The notes under the pieces were generated by a model. The model saw only the letters and a program-made list of their open reading frames with translations. It was not told the DNA's origin and searched no databases. A DNA stretch of 64,000 nt. Origin: Hahnella lacustris. GTDB taxonomy: Bacteria; Pseudomonadota; Gammaproteobacteria; Burkholderiales; Burkholderiaceae_A. A program made the position numbers and the translations under genes. Of this stretch, positions 8,114 to 17,236 are shown in pieces. Position 1 is the stretch's first letter, and each line of letters opens with the position of its first letter. The stretch covers positions 1,426,001 to 1,490,000 of the forward strand of contig OZ239148.1 of the NCBI GenBank assembly GCA_965194655.1, read 5' to 3'.

Positions 8114-9631
8114 CTATCTCCGGGGTTCTTGCGTCAAGAGAGAAAGGCCCAGCTGCACACGTCTGCGAAGCCATGCACTGGGTCGGTATCGCGGATCTCC
8201 ACTCAAGGTGAAGATCGACTGCAGGATGCGAAGCACACGATCTGCGCCCAACTGATCCCCCCATTCAAGTGGGCCCTTGGGGTAGCCCAGTGCCAGGCGG
8301 GTGGCGCGATCAATATCAGCAGGCGCGGCCACGCCTTGCTGGGCCAGGTCACAGGCCAGGTTCACCATCAGGCTCATCACACGCTGGGCAACAAATCCAG
8401 TGCTCTCGCGGATGACGCTCACGGGGACCGCACCCGCACTTGCCAGGGCAATAGCCTGGGAGACGGCCAGGGGTTCAGCCATGAGACAGGGCATGATCAC
8501 CCTTCGGCGCTCAGGGGGTAACAAGGTGTCCACCGCAACACAACGATCTGCGGGCAGATCCAAGCGAGTGGCCATGGCAGTCGCATCCTCGCCAAGAGGA
8601 GCGAGCAGGATCAGGGCGTCGCTTGAGGGGCGTGTGCCCCGATCCAGCGTCAGTCCACTCTGTGCAACCAGGCCCTCAAGCCATTGCTGCCCCTGTGCAT
8701 CAGCCGCTGCAATCCATGTGCATGCGGGCAACGCCGTCCGTTCAATGGGCTCGACATCACTCACAGGGGGCGTCTCTGTTCCCGTCCCATAGGAATAAAA
8801 GCCTCGGGCGGTCTTGCGTCCAAGAAGGCCAGCATCGCGGCGCAGCCCCATCATGACGGAGGGGCGATAGCGAGGCTCACCGAAGTGCTCTCGAAACAGG
8901 ATCTCAGTCACGGGCTGAGTCACATCGAGGCCCGTGAGATCCATCAGCTCGAACGGACCCATTCGGAACCCCGCCTGCTCCCTCAGAATGCGATCCACCT
9001 CTTCATGGCTTGCGACCCCCTCAGAGACGAGGTGGGCAGACTCTATAGGGTAGGCCCTGCCGGCTTGATTCACGAGGAACCCTGGTGTGTCGCGCACCCG
9101 AATGGCCGTCATGCCGAGGCCCTCTGCCAAGGCCTCCAAGCCATGAATGACCTGGGGAGATGTTCTCAAGCCCTCGATCACCTCGACCAGCGGCATGAGC
9201 GGGACCGGATTGAAGCAATGGAATCCGGCAAAACGATCGGGATGCTTCAGGCCAGACGCGAGGCGAGTAATCGAGAGAGAGGAGGTGTTGCTGGCCAGGA
9301 TGGCGCTGGGACGGATCACAGCCTCCAGGGCCTGGAACAACGCGCGCTTCTCTGGCTCGGATTCAATGATGGCCTCAATCACCACTTCACAATCAGCAAA
9401 CTCCGCGACCTCCGAGTGCAGCTGTATTCTGACAAGCCACTGATCTGGGTCAGACGCCTTGCACCGGCCCTTCTCGGCCATCCGTTGCCAGATTTTTTGC
9501 AACGTCGCCCTGGCCTGCTCCGTCGCCCCCGCGCGGCTATCCAGCCAGCACACGTCATGGCCAGCCTGAAGCAAGACCTGGACAATGCCCTGCCCCATCG
9601 CCCCTGCGCCAATGACACCTATCCGAGACAT
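8114..9631 (-). CDS. 3-hydroxyacyl-CoA dehydrogenase (PaaH/PaaC-like)
   Basis: A 505-aa NAD-dependent dehydrogenase of the long single-function type: an N-terminal Rossmann domain (IGVIGAGAMGQGIVQ, residues 4-18), a first C-terminal helical domain containing DTPGFLVNQAGRAYP, and a second copy of that helical domain near the end (ESTGFVAQRVMSLMVN). This layout is typical of PaaH-type enzymes. It oxidises 3-hydroxyacyl-CoA to 3-ketoacyl-CoA, between the hydratase and thiolase steps encoded nearby. The ATG at 9631, preceded by GGGGGA, is preferred over a GTG at 9646. The gene overlaps the end of the TauE gene by 13 bp. Confidence 0.9.
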   Translation of the reverse strand: MSRIGVIGAGAMGQGIVQVLLQAGHDVCWLDSRAGATEQARATLQKIWQRMAEKGRCKASDPDQWLVRIQLHSEVAEFADCEVVIEAIIESEPEKRALFQALEAVIRPSAILASNTSSLSITRLASGLKHPDRFAGFHCFNPVPLMPLVEVIEGLRTSPQVIHGLEALAEGLGMTAIRVRDTPGFLVNQAGRAYPIESAHLVSEGVASHEEVDRILREQAGFRMGPFELMDLTGLDVTQPVTEILFREHFGEPRYRPSVMMGLRRDAGLLGRKTARGFYSYGTGTETPPVSDVEPIERTALPACTWIAAADAQGQQWLEGLVAQSGLTLDRGTRPSSDALILLAPLGEDATAMATRLDLPADRCVAVDTLLPPERRRVIMPCLMAEPLAVSQAIALASAGAVPVSVIRESTGFVAQRVMSLMVNLACDLAQQGVAAPADIDRATRLALGYPKGPLEWGDQLGADRVLRILQSIFTLSGDPRYRPSAWLRRRVQLGLSLLTQEPRR

Positions 9632-10422
9632 GCCATTCCCCCGCACTGATGAACGCCCCTCCAGACCAGGCTTGCGCCCATCACCGTGAGAAGCCCGAGC
9701 AAGACGCGTTCAAATCCTTTCTGGCTGATGCGCTGTCGAATGCCCTCACCCAGACGCAGACCCAGAAGAATTGGAATGAGGGCCAGAGCGGAGACCAACA
9801 GGTCGGCCTGGCTCAGCGCACCGTGACTGGCGAGTGATGCACTGAGCGCCAGATAGCCCGATAGGAAAATCAGGGCAACGGTCCCAATGTAGAACTGCTT
9901 CTCCAGCCGCTGAATCGCGAAGAACACCAACAGCGGGGGGCCGAAGAAGCCAGTCATTCCACCGAGAACGCCTGAGACCGCAGCGATGGGTGGGCCCAGG
10001 ACACGCTCTTGGAAGGGCGTGAAGGGAGACTGCCGTCCGATCATGCGGGTGAGCGGATAAACAAGCATCACCAGCCCCATCAACACGATGAGCACGGCAG
10101 GGTGCAACGAGACCAGGAGCCCGGTTCCAAAGACAATGGCCAGCACCAGAACCGCCGTGAGAAGGCCAAAGCGCTTGACCGCTGCAAGGGCCTGACCGCT
10201 CGAGCGAAGCTGAACCACATTGGTCACCACCACGGCGACCGACAACAAAGACAGTGCCTTAGGCACTGGCACAAACAGGCTCGCAATGGGAACCACAATG
10301 AGCGGAAGACCAAGCCCTGTGACCCCTTTACAGAGACCTCCAAAAAATAATCCGACCAGAATGGCCAGCACCCCCACCATGCTCAGGCCCGTCCATGCTG
10401 CATCGATATTCATGAGATCCAT
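9619..10422 (-). CDS. TauE/SafE-family membrane permease
   Basis: A 267-aa integral inner-membrane protein with about eight hydrophobic segments and the family start FFGGLCKGVTGLGLPL (around residue 27). TauE/SafE proteins are proposed exporters of sulfite, sulfoacetate or related anions, and members often sit in catabolic operons. Here it is directly adjacent to the amidase stop (10423) and overlaps the 3-hydroxyacyl-CoA dehydrogenase gene, so it belongs to the operon. Its presence might hint at a sulfonate or organic-acid substrate, but no desulfonating enzyme is encoded here, so the transported anion is unknown. Confidence 0.85.
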   Translation of the reverse strand: MDLMNIDAAWTGLSMVGVLAILVGLFFGGLCKGVTGLGLPLIVVPIASLFVPVPKALSLLSVAVVVTNVVQLRSSGQALAAVKRFGLLTAVLVLAIVFGTGLLVSLHPAVLIVLMGLVMLVYPLTRMIGRQSPFTPFQERVLGPPIAAVSGVLGGMTGFFGPPLLVFFAIQRLEKQFYIGTVALIFLSGYLALSASLASHGALSQADLLVSALALIPILLGLRLGEGIRQRISQKGFERVLLGLLTVMGASLVWRGVHQCGGMACLG

Positions 10423-11835
10423 TTAGGCTCCCGGGGGACGGCGCCCAGCCGCAGGCGAGATGGCCTCAAATGCTTGCGCAAGCTGCAGCAGTCCAAAATC
10501 GTCCCGATGCCGACCAATGAGCTGCACCCCCACGGGAAGGCCCTCAGCGGTGAACCCTGCGGGAACAGAGATCGCCGGGTTTCCACACGCCGAGATTCGA
10601 TAACAGCTCTTCTGCCAGTCAATGTAGTGCTCCATGGCCACCCCCTCAATCTGTGTGGGGTAGGGCACGTCCACTGGAAATGGCACCACCTGGTTCACCG
10701 GCGCCAAGATGAACTCGAACCGATCCATGAACCGCCGCATGCGATGAAAGAGGTCTGCATGTCTCGACTCCACTCGAGAGAGCTGGGGGCCGGTGAGCGG
10801 CTCTCCCTGTTGGGCGTTCCAGACCACGGTGTCCTTGAGAAGGTGTCGCCGATCTGCAGGGAGGGTGGCCACCCGCAACTCCATGCGCCAGGCTCGCCAG
10901 ACCTCAAAGATCTCGTCGGCAGACTGCAGATCGGGATCCTCCTCAACCACCTCGCAGCCAAGCTGCCGAAGCCGTTCTGCGGAATCTGCGAGGACATCAA
11001 GCACCACACGCTCAACGGGAAGGCCACCGAGGGTTGGGCTGTAGGCCACCTTCACGCCCAGAAAGGATCGCTTTAAAGGCTGTGCGAACTGAGCGCCAGG
11101 CGTCTCGAGCGCAATTGGAGATCGAGGATCTGGGCCCGCCATGACCTGCATCGCCAGCGCAATGTCTTGCACCGTTCTGGCAATAGGGCCCGCAACGGAG
11201 TATGGGAACCATGGGAGATTGTCGGGCCAGTTCGGCACGCGCCCTGGCGAGGGCCTCAGTCCCACCACATTGCAGAAGTTGGCGGGGTTTCGGAGGGAGC
11301 CACCCAGATCGGTTCCATCCGCCAGGGACACCATCCCCGTGGCGACCGCGACTGCGGCACCGCCACTGGATCCACCACAGGTCTTACTCCGGTCATAGGG
11401 GTTACTGGTCGCCCCGAAGACTTCATTGAAGGTCTGACTTCCTGCCCCAAACTCGGGCGTATTGGTCTTGCCAATGCTGATCCCACCCGCTGCTTTGAGA
11501 CGCTCTACTGGAAGTGCATCCACATCAGGAATGTGGTGCTCATAGATTTTCGATCCATAGGTTGTCCGAACGCCCTTGGTGGCAAAGAGATCCTTATGCG
11601 CAACGGGTAAGCCATGCAGCGGCCCCCAGATCTCCCCTCGCTTCAGAGCGCGATCGGCCTCCTCAGCCCGTGCCTGAGCTGCCTCAACGGTGTGGGTCAC
11701 GATGGCATTGAGGCTGGGGTTGATTCGCTCGACCTGATCCAGACAGGCCCTCAACAGATCACTGGCGGTGAACCGCCCGTTTCGAATACCCTCTGCCTGC
11801 TCGGTGGCCGTCAGAAAAATCAAGTCTGCTCCCAT
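10423..11835 (-). CDS. amidase-signature hydrolase
   Basis: A 470-aa amidase-signature enzyme hydrolysing an amide to acid and ammonia. The Lys-cisSer-Ser triad is visible: Lys81 in VAHKDLF, Ser156 in KTCGGSSGGAA and Ser180 in GTDLGGSLRNP. Length is normal. It lacks GatA context (no gatB or gatC nearby), so it is a free catabolic amidase. Position between the TPP-enzyme and TauE genes suggests it releases the pathway acid from an amide precursor. Mandelamide hydrolase and indoleacetamide hydrolase belong to the same family, but residue-level specificity cannot be read. Confidence 0.87.
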   Translation of the reverse strand: MGADLIFLTATEQAEGIRNGRFTASDLLRACLDQVERINPSLNAIVTHTVEAAQARAEEADRALKRGEIWGPLHGLPVAHKDLFATKGVRTTYGSKIYEHHIPDVDALPVERLKAAGGISIGKTNTPEFGAGSQTFNEVFGATSNPYDRSKTCGGSSGGAAVAVATGMVSLADGTDLGGSLRNPANFCNVVGLRPSPGRVPNWPDNLPWFPYSVAGPIARTVQDIALAMQVMAGPDPRSPIALETPGAQFAQPLKRSFLGVKVAYSPTLGGLPVERVVLDVLADSAERLRQLGCEVVEEDPDLQSADEIFEVWRAWRMELRVATLPADRRHLLKDTVVWNAQQGEPLTGPQLSRVESRHADLFHRMRRFMDRFEFILAPVNQVVPFPVDVPYPTQIEGVAMEHYIDWQKSCYRISACGNPAISVPAGFTAEGLPVGVQLIGRHRDDFGLLQLAQAFEAISPAAGRRPPGA

Positions 11836-11843
11836 GATGAGGC

Positions 11844-13526
11844 CTAAGACCTTCGACCCAGTTCAGACTGGGATCGGATCTTCTCAATGGTGGTGCGAGA
11901 GGTGATTTGATCGGTCTGAATCTTGAGTTCGATAAGGGAGAAAGTCTCCGCCTGAAGGCACCGTTCAAGCGCAGGCATGAAGTCCTCGGTGGCATTCACC
12001 GTCTCTCCATGTCCGCCATAAGCCCGTGCAAGCGCGGCAAAGTCTGGGTTCTCAATGGCGGTACCCCAGACCCGCTTGGGGTACTCGCGCTCTTGGTGCA
12101 TGCGAATGGTTCCATAGCTGCTGTTGTTGACCACCAGGACGAGGATCTTGGCGCCATATTGGCGGGCGGTCGCGAGCTCCTGACCGGACATCAGAAAGCA
12201 GCCGTCGCCAGCGAAGCAAACCACGGTTCGGTCAGGTGCCTGCAGCTTTGCAGCCACGGCTGCAGGCACGCCATAGCCCATCGCGCCGCTGGTCGGCCCG
12301 AGCTGGCTGCGAAAGCCGCCGTATCGCCAGTACCGATGCGCCCAGCCCGAGTAATTGCCGGCGCCATTGGTGACGATGACATCCTTTCCAAGTCGCGCCT
12401 GGAGTTGCAGCACCACCTGCGCCATGTCTAGTGGGTCTGCGGTTGGGGTGGGCTCGCGCTCCGCCTGATCCGCTGCGTGAGCCTTTTGCGCCAGTCCCCT
12501 CCACGCAGAAGAATCAACCGGGTGCATGTGTGCGAGCGCCGAGGCGAACTCCGGAATGCCACTGTTGATGAGCAGATCCGCCTGATACACCCTGCCCAAC
12601 TCCTCGGCACCCGGATGCACATGCACCAAGCGCTGCTGGGGGACTGGCGCGGTGACCAGTGTGTAGCCAGACGTGGTCATCTCTCCAAGGCGGGGCCCCA
12701 CCACGATCAGCGGATCCGCCTGCCGCACCAAGTCCGCGAGCGCCTTCGACGGCCCGATCCCCACATGTCCTGCGTAGTGCGGATCATCGTTGTCGATGAG
12801 GTCTTGGCACCTGAACGAGCTGCTCAGGGGAACATCATTGGCGCGCGCAAAGCGCAGCATGTCCTCGCAGGCCTGAGCTGTCCAGCCCCCACCTCCCATC
12901 ATGACCAGAGGCTTCTGTCCACGCTCGAGGAGCTTGCGAAACTCTGCCATGTTCTGAGGGCTAGGGGCTGCAGCCACTCGCTGATAAGGCCGAGCCTCAG
13001 AGGGCACAGCGGATGCTGTCAGCATGTCCTCGGGAAGCGCGAGCACGACCGGGCCCGGTCGCCCAGATACGGCCAGATGAAAGGCATGGCTCATCATCTC
13101 CCCCACCCGATCCGCTCGATCAATCTGCGCGACCCACTTGGACATCTGTCCAAACATTCGACGGTAGTCCACCTCTTGGAAGGCCTCGCGCTCGGTGAAG
13201 TCTGATCCCACCTGGCCGATCAGCAGAATCATCGGGGTGGAATCCTGGAACGCAGTGTGCACACCGATAGACGCATGGGTTGCGCCTGGCCCGCGAGTGA
13301 CCATGCAGACGCCCGGACGGCCTGTCATCTTGCCGTAGGCCTCGGCCATATTGGCGGCACCGGCTTCATGACGACAGACGATGAGGTCTAAGCGGTCACG
13401 CACTTCGTAAAGCGCATCGAGGACTGCGAGATAGCTCTCGCCCGGCACGCAGAAGGCGCGTTCAACGCCGTGGGTGAGCAGAGATTGGACCACCAATTCC
13501 CCACCGGTCATGGTTTGCACTGTCAA
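11844..13526 (-). CDS. thiamine-pyrophosphate enzyme (acetolactate synthase-like)
   Basis: A 560-aa TPP-dependent enzyme with the three POX-family domains: N-terminal pyrimidine-binding domain with Glu54 in CRHEAGAANMAEAYG, a central domain, and a C-terminal PP domain with the GDG...NN motif (GDGCFLMSGQE to VVNNSSYGT). Such enzymes decarboxylate or carboligate 2-keto acids; the best resemblance is to acetolactate synthase large subunit-like proteins without an IlvH partner. The start is an unusual TTG at 13526, supported by AAGGAG seven bases upstream; an ATG five codons later is the alternative. It is the first structural gene of the leftward operon, just after the regulator. Confidence 0.86.
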   Translation of the reverse strand: MTVQTMTGGELVVQSLLTHGVERAFCVPGESYLAVLDALYEVRDRLDLIVCRHEAGAANMAEAYGKMTGRPGVCMVTRGPGATHASIGVHTAFQDSTPMILLIGQVGSDFTEREAFQEVDYRRMFGQMSKWVAQIDRADRVGEMMSHAFHLAVSGRPGPVVLALPEDMLTASAVPSEARPYQRVAAAPSPQNMAEFRKLLERGQKPLVMMGGGGWTAQACEDMLRFARANDVPLSSSFRCQDLIDNDDPHYAGHVGIGPSKALADLVRQADPLIVVGPRLGEMTTSGYTLVTAPVPQQRLVHVHPGAEELGRVYQADLLINSGIPEFASALAHMHPVDSSAWRGLAQKAHAADQAEREPTPTADPLDMAQVVLQLQARLGKDVIVTNGAGNYSGWAHRYWRYGGFRSQLGPTSGAMGYGVPAAVAAKLQAPDRTVVCFAGDGCFLMSGQELATARQYGAKILVLVVNNSSYGTIRMHQEREYPKRVWGTAIENPDFAALARAYGGHGETVNATEDFMPALERCLQAETFSLIELKIQTDQITSRTTIEKIRSQSELGRRS

Positions 13527-13547
13527 AGCATGGCTCCTTTCACTCCA

Positions 13548-14249
13548 TCAGTCGCGCCGAGGCTCGACAAAGTTGGTCAACACACGCATCCGCGTGTTCT
13601 GTAAATGAGATCGCATGGCCTCTCGAGCCAACTCAGGCTCTCTGCGCACGATGTGCTCAAAAATTTTTCGGTGTTCATCCTGAACCATTCGAACGCGCTC
13701 GCGACTGATCGAGAGACTCAGGGTGCGTGCAATTTCAATTCCCTTGGCCATCTCGCGCGAGAGGCTCTGTAGAGCGGTACGGAAGTAAGCATTTGACGTC
13801 GCATTGGCCACTGCGTTGTGAAAGCGAATGTCTGATTCCGCGCCCAGTTCACCCCCCTGAATATGTGAATCCAAGGCCTTGAGCGCCAAACGCATCTCTC
13901 GAAGATCGCGCTCACCACGGCGATCTGCCGCGAGCGCTGCGGCCTCGCCTTCTAGAGCCAATCGAAACTCAAAAGCACGCATCAAGTCGGCCAAAGTCCC
14001 GGTGGGCGCCATGGACAGCACCTCGGTGCCCGGCAGCCGAACCACCTCACTGCCATAGCCTTGGCGAGACACAATCAGCCCGTCGGCGCGCATGCGCGCA
14101 AGGGCGTCCCGAAGCACTGGACGAGAGACGTCATAGCGATCAGCAAGGACGGCTTCAGAGGGCAGCTTGCGTCCCACGGGAAAAAGTCCGGAGGCGATGT
14201 CTCCAACTGCGCGCTCATAAACAGCGTCGGAAAGCGGAAGCTTTTGCAT
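13548..14249 (-). CDS. GntR/FadR-family transcriptional regulator
   Basis: A 233-aa regulator with an N-terminal winged helix-turn-helix (LADRYDVSRPVLRDALARMR, about residues 30-49, then DGLIVSRQGYGSEV) and an all-helical FCD-type C-terminal ligand-binding domain with the conserved Asp, Arg and His positions of that fold. FadR-subfamily regulators bind organic acids or acyl-CoAs and usually repress adjacent catabolic genes. It is transcribed leftward ahead of the TPP-enzyme operon and divergently from the Ldh2 gene, so it probably controls both directions from the 88-bp intergenic region. Confidence 0.9.
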   Translation of the reverse strand: MQKLPLSDAVYERAVGDIASGLFPVGRKLPSEAVLADRYDVSRPVLRDALARMRADGLIVSRQGYGSEVVRLPGTEVLSMAPTGTLADLMRAFEFRLALEGEAAALAADRRGERDLREMRLALKALDSHIQGGELGAESDIRFHNAVANATSNAYFRTALQSLSREMAKGIEIARTLSLSISRERVRMVQDEHRKIFEHIVRREPELAREAMRSHLQNTRMRVLTNFVEPRRD

Positions 14250-14337
14250 AAAAAGAGGTTGTTCCTGACTTGTAAACCTGTCAAATCAGTATAAACAACT
14301 AGTGCCTTTTGAATGGGATCGATTTAGCGTTTGACTC
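14250..14337. promoter_or_regulatory. divergent promoter/operator region
   Basis: This 88-bp AT-rich gap separates the leftward regulator operon from the rightward Ldh2-TRAP operon. It contains TTGTAAACCTG and TATAAACAACT, which are reminiscent of the GT..AC half-sites bound by FadR-type proteins. I see no clean full palindrome and cannot assign the boxes with certainty. Inferred role: autoregulation and divergent control by the 13548-14249 product. Confidence 0.45.
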
Positions 14338-15432
14338 ATGCCCTCTTCAACCTCGACGATCCGAGTCTCAGTGGATCACCTCCGCGATCAGGTGGCGGCC
14401 CTGCTTCAAGCCTGGGGGATGCCTGCGCAGACGGCTGATGTGACCGCTGATGTCATGTCCTATGCCGACGCCCACGGAATCGACTCCCATGGCGTACTCA
14501 TGCTGCCGCTTTACGACGAATTCCGCAGAGACGGCAAGCTGCTCCTCCACGCAGAGCCGAAACTGGTCAGAGACCGAGGCGCGACCTGTCTCTGGGACGG
14601 CGCCGGTGGATTGGGCCACTACCCCTCCACCCTCGCCATGGACATGGCCATCTCGAAAGCCCGTGTATTCGGGATTGGCATGGCCAGTGTGCGCGGTTCA
14701 CATCATTACGGGGCAGCGGGTGCCTACGCCATGCAGGCCGCAGAGAAGGGACTCTTAGGCGTTTCCACTTCGGCCGTGTACCGCCCGGGTATCGTGCCCA
14801 CTGGTGGGAAGGTGCCCATGCTGGGCACCAACCCGATTGCCTTCGCAGCGCCGGGTGGCACGCAACCCCCCTTCTGCCTAGACATGGCCACCAGCACGGT
14901 GGCCGTTGGAAAGCTCAAGCTCGCCAAGCTTCATGGAAGGTCTCTCCCTGAGGGCTGGTCCGTCGATCGAGAGGGTCAGCCGGTCACCGACCCCGAGCGT
15001 GCGCTCGACATTCGCTTTTTAACCCCTCTCGGTGCACTGCCAGAGCTCAGCAGCCACAAGGGGTATGGCCTTGCCACCATGGTTGAGGTGCTCTCCACCG
15101 TGCTCTCTGGCGCGTGCTTCGCTCCGCTTCATGACCAGATGCGGCCTCAACAGAAGACCCCAGACGTGGGTCACTTTTTTATGGCCATTGACCCCGACTT
15201 TCTTCGCGAAGAGGGCGCGTTTGAGACTGACCTCGATGCCCTCACCACTGCACTGCGACAGACTGCACCGATTCAAGCGAGCGATCCCGTTCAGGTGGCT
15301 GGCGATCCGGAGCGTCTCGAGGCCGAGCGACGCCAAAGAGGGGGAATCCCAATGCCCGTTGAGGTGATGTCCATGATCCAGGCACTCTGCACCGAGGCAG
15401 GATGCTCATTCCACTTGAAGGAGGCCGCATGA
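14338..15432 (+). CDS. Ldh2/malate-L-lactate/L-sulfolactate dehydrogenase family enzyme
   Basis: A 364-aa NAD(P)-dependent dehydrogenase of the Ldh2 fold, unrelated to classical Rossmann-type lactate dehydrogenases. Family hallmarks are the early ADAHGIDSHGVLMLP (about residues 48-62), GSHHYGAAGAYA and MLGTNPIAFAAPG. Members oxidise 2-hydroxy acids such as malate, lactate, sulfolactate or ureidoglycolate. It opens the rightward operon, and its stop overlaps the next SDR gene by ATGA (15429-15432). A 2-hydroxy acid substrate would fit the 2-hydroxyacid dehydrogenase on the other strand and the enolase-superfamily acid-sugar-type enzyme downstream. Confidence 0.9.
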   Translation: MPSSTSTIRVSVDHLRDQVAALLQAWGMPAQTADVTADVMSYADAHGIDSHGVLMLPLYDEFRRDGKLLLHAEPKLVRDRGATCLWDGAGGLGHYPSTLAMDMAISKARVFGIGMASVRGSHHYGAAGAYAMQAAEKGLLGVSTSAVYRPGIVPTGGKVPMLGTNPIAFAAPGGTQPPFCLDMATSTVAVGKLKLAKLHGRSLPEGWSVDREGQPVTDPERALDIRFLTPLGALPELSSHKGYGLATMVEVLSTVLSGACFAPLHDQMRPQQKTPDVGHFFMAIDPDFLREEGAFETDLDALTTALRQTAPIQASDPVQVAGDPERLEAERRQRGGIPMPVEVMSMIQALCTEAGCSFHLKEAA

Positions 15433-16160
15433 GCGACCCTCAGTTCGCACTCATCACAGGCGGCGGCGGTGATGGCATTGGCCGCGGCATCGCACGACGG
15501 CTTGCCGCAGACGGGTTTCACATCGTCACCATGGATCGAGTCGCTCCCTCCACCTATCTTCCCCATGAGACCTTCATCCAGGTGGACCTGATGGACATTG
15601 GTGCGACCGAGGCAGCACTCAAGCAAGCCTGTGAGCGCCCCATCACTCGGCTGGTCAATAACGTGGGAACCGTGTTTCCGGCCAGTCTAGAGGAGACGCG
15701 ATTTGATGACCTCAACCAGGTACTGAGCCTGAACATTCGATGCACCATTCAGTGCACCCAGGCGGTTTTGCCTGCCATGAAGACAGCACGAGATGGACGC
15801 ATCGTGAGCATTTCGAGCCGCGCGGCCCTGGGAAAGGAACTGCGCACGGCCTACAGCGCCTCCAAAGCAGGTATTCACGGGATGACCCGAACCTGGGCGC
15901 TTGAACTCGGCGAATACGGAATCACGGTGAACGCGGTTGCCCCAGGCCCCATCGACACCGAACTCTTCAGACGAGTAAACCCGGCCGGAAGTCCCAAAAC
16001 CCAGCGAATCATCGATGGCGTGCCCGTTCGTCGACTCGGCACCCCCAATGACATCGCGCAGGCTGTCTCGTTCTTTCTGGACGACCGCAGCAGCTTTATC
16101 ACCGGGCAGGTCCTCTACGTCTGTGGAGGAATCACCGTTGGCCTTTACGGAGGCGGCTGA
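15429..16160 (+). CDS. SDR-family oxidoreductase (classical)
   Basis: A 243-aa short-chain dehydrogenase with an intact classical active site: cofactor motif TGGGGDGIGRG (10-20), NNVG (77-80), Ser129/Ser130, Tyr142 and Lys146 in AYSASKAG. Unlike the SDR at 1253-2041 it should be catalytically normal. The frame is open to 15402 upstream, but the ATG at 15429 overlaps the Ldh2 stop by four bases and starts the domain correctly. It oxidises or reduces an unknown alcohol/ketone pair in the same pathway. Confidence 0.88.
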   Translation: MSDPQFALITGGGGDGIGRGIARRLAADGFHIVTMDRVAPSTYLPHETFIQVDLMDIGATEAALKQACERPITRLVNNVGTVFPASLEETRFDDLNQVLSLNIRCTIQCTQAVLPAMKTARDGRIVSISSRAALGKELRTAYSASKAGIHGMTRTWALELGEYGITVNAVAPGPIDTELFRRVNPAGSPKTQRIIDGVPVRRLGTPNDIAQAVSFFLDDRSSFITGQVLYVCGGITVGLYGGG

Positions 16161-16254
16161 TCCTTGATGACGGGAAAACACCGAGTGCGGGAAACCCTCA
16201 TCCTCACCCAACATGTTTTTGTTTGTAGCACCCAACCCTAAGGAGACTCAAAAG

Positions 16255-17208
16255 ATGAAAAGAACATGGAAGCAATCGGCCCTCAGTACGGCCATCGCCG
16301 CCGGCCTTGTGCTCGGCATGGGAGCTGCTCAAGCGGCTGAGATCAAGCTGATGACCGGCCCACAAGGCGGCGCCTGGTACCCCTTGGGCGGCGCCATTCA
16401 GAACCTCATCCAGTCCAAGATTGCTGGTACGAAGGTGCAGGTGCTCCCGGGCGCTGGCATCTCCAACGTCAAAGGCGTCGAGGCGAGCAAGGCCGACCTT
16501 GGCTTCGGCAACGCCGTCTCCACGGTGGACGGCGTCAAAGGGACGGCCCCATTCGACGCACCCACCAAGAACGTCTGCCACATTGGCACGCTGTACTTCC
16601 AGTACTTCCAAATGATTGCGTTGGCCGACGCAGGGATTAACACTCCAGGCGATGCCAAGGGCAAATCCCTGAGCACCCAACAAAAGGGCAACACCGGCGA
16701 GCAGATGACGCGTGCAGTGCTCGAGGTCTATGGCCAAAACTACGAGGCCCTGAAGAAAATCAGCCACGGGTCTTACAACGACTCTGTTTCCCAGTTGAAG
16801 GACGGCCAAGCCCAGATCTTCACGCTCATCAGCACCATTCCTGCAGCATCCGTGATGGACCTGGCCAGTGCCCGAGGCATCAAGGTGCTTGAGGTGACCG
16901 ACGACAAACTCAAAGCCCTTCAGAAGATCAACGGTGGCTATGACAAGCGACTGGTTCCTGCTGGGACTTACCCCGGCCAGGCCAAGGACGTACAGACCAT
17001 TGGCACCTGGACTCACCTTATCGCGCGTTGCGACCTCGACGAAAAGCTGGTCTACGACATCACCAAGACGCTTGCTGAGAACACCGACAACCTGGGTGCC
17101 ATCGTGAAGGCGGTGAAAGGCATGACCCCCAAGGACATGTCAACCGACGTGGGCGTGCCTTATCACAAAGGTGCACTGAAGTACTACAAAGAAGCCAAGG
17201 TTCTGTAA
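16255..17208 (+). CDS. TAXI-family TRAP transporter solute-binding protein
   Basis: A 317-aa periplasmic binding protein of the TAXI type. A signal peptide (positive start MKRTWKQS, hydrophobic core, cleavage likely after AAQAA near residue 26) is followed by the family segment TGPQGGAWYPLGGAIQNLI. AAGGAG lies upstream of the ATG at 16255; an in-frame ATG at 16213 lacks family similarity. With the permease immediately downstream it forms a sodium/proton-gradient-driven uptake system for an organic acid, presumably the substrate of this locus. Confidence 0.92.
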   Translation: MKRTWKQSALSTAIAAGLVLGMGAAQAAEIKLMTGPQGGAWYPLGGAIQNLIQSKIAGTKVQVLPGAGISNVKGVEASKADLGFGNAVSTVDGVKGTAPFDAPTKNVCHIGTLYFQYFQMIALADAGINTPGDAKGKSLSTQQKGNTGEQMTRAVLEVYGQNYEALKKISHGSYNDSVSQLKDGQAQIFTLISTIPAASVMDLASARGIKVLEVTDDKLKALQKINGGYDKRLVPAGTYPGQAKDVQTIGTWTHLIARCDLDEKLVYDITKTLAENTDNLGAIVKAVKGMTPKDMSTDVGVPYHKGALKYYKEAKVL

Positions 17209-17236
17209 CCCGCAAAACTGAACTGGGACACTGCAC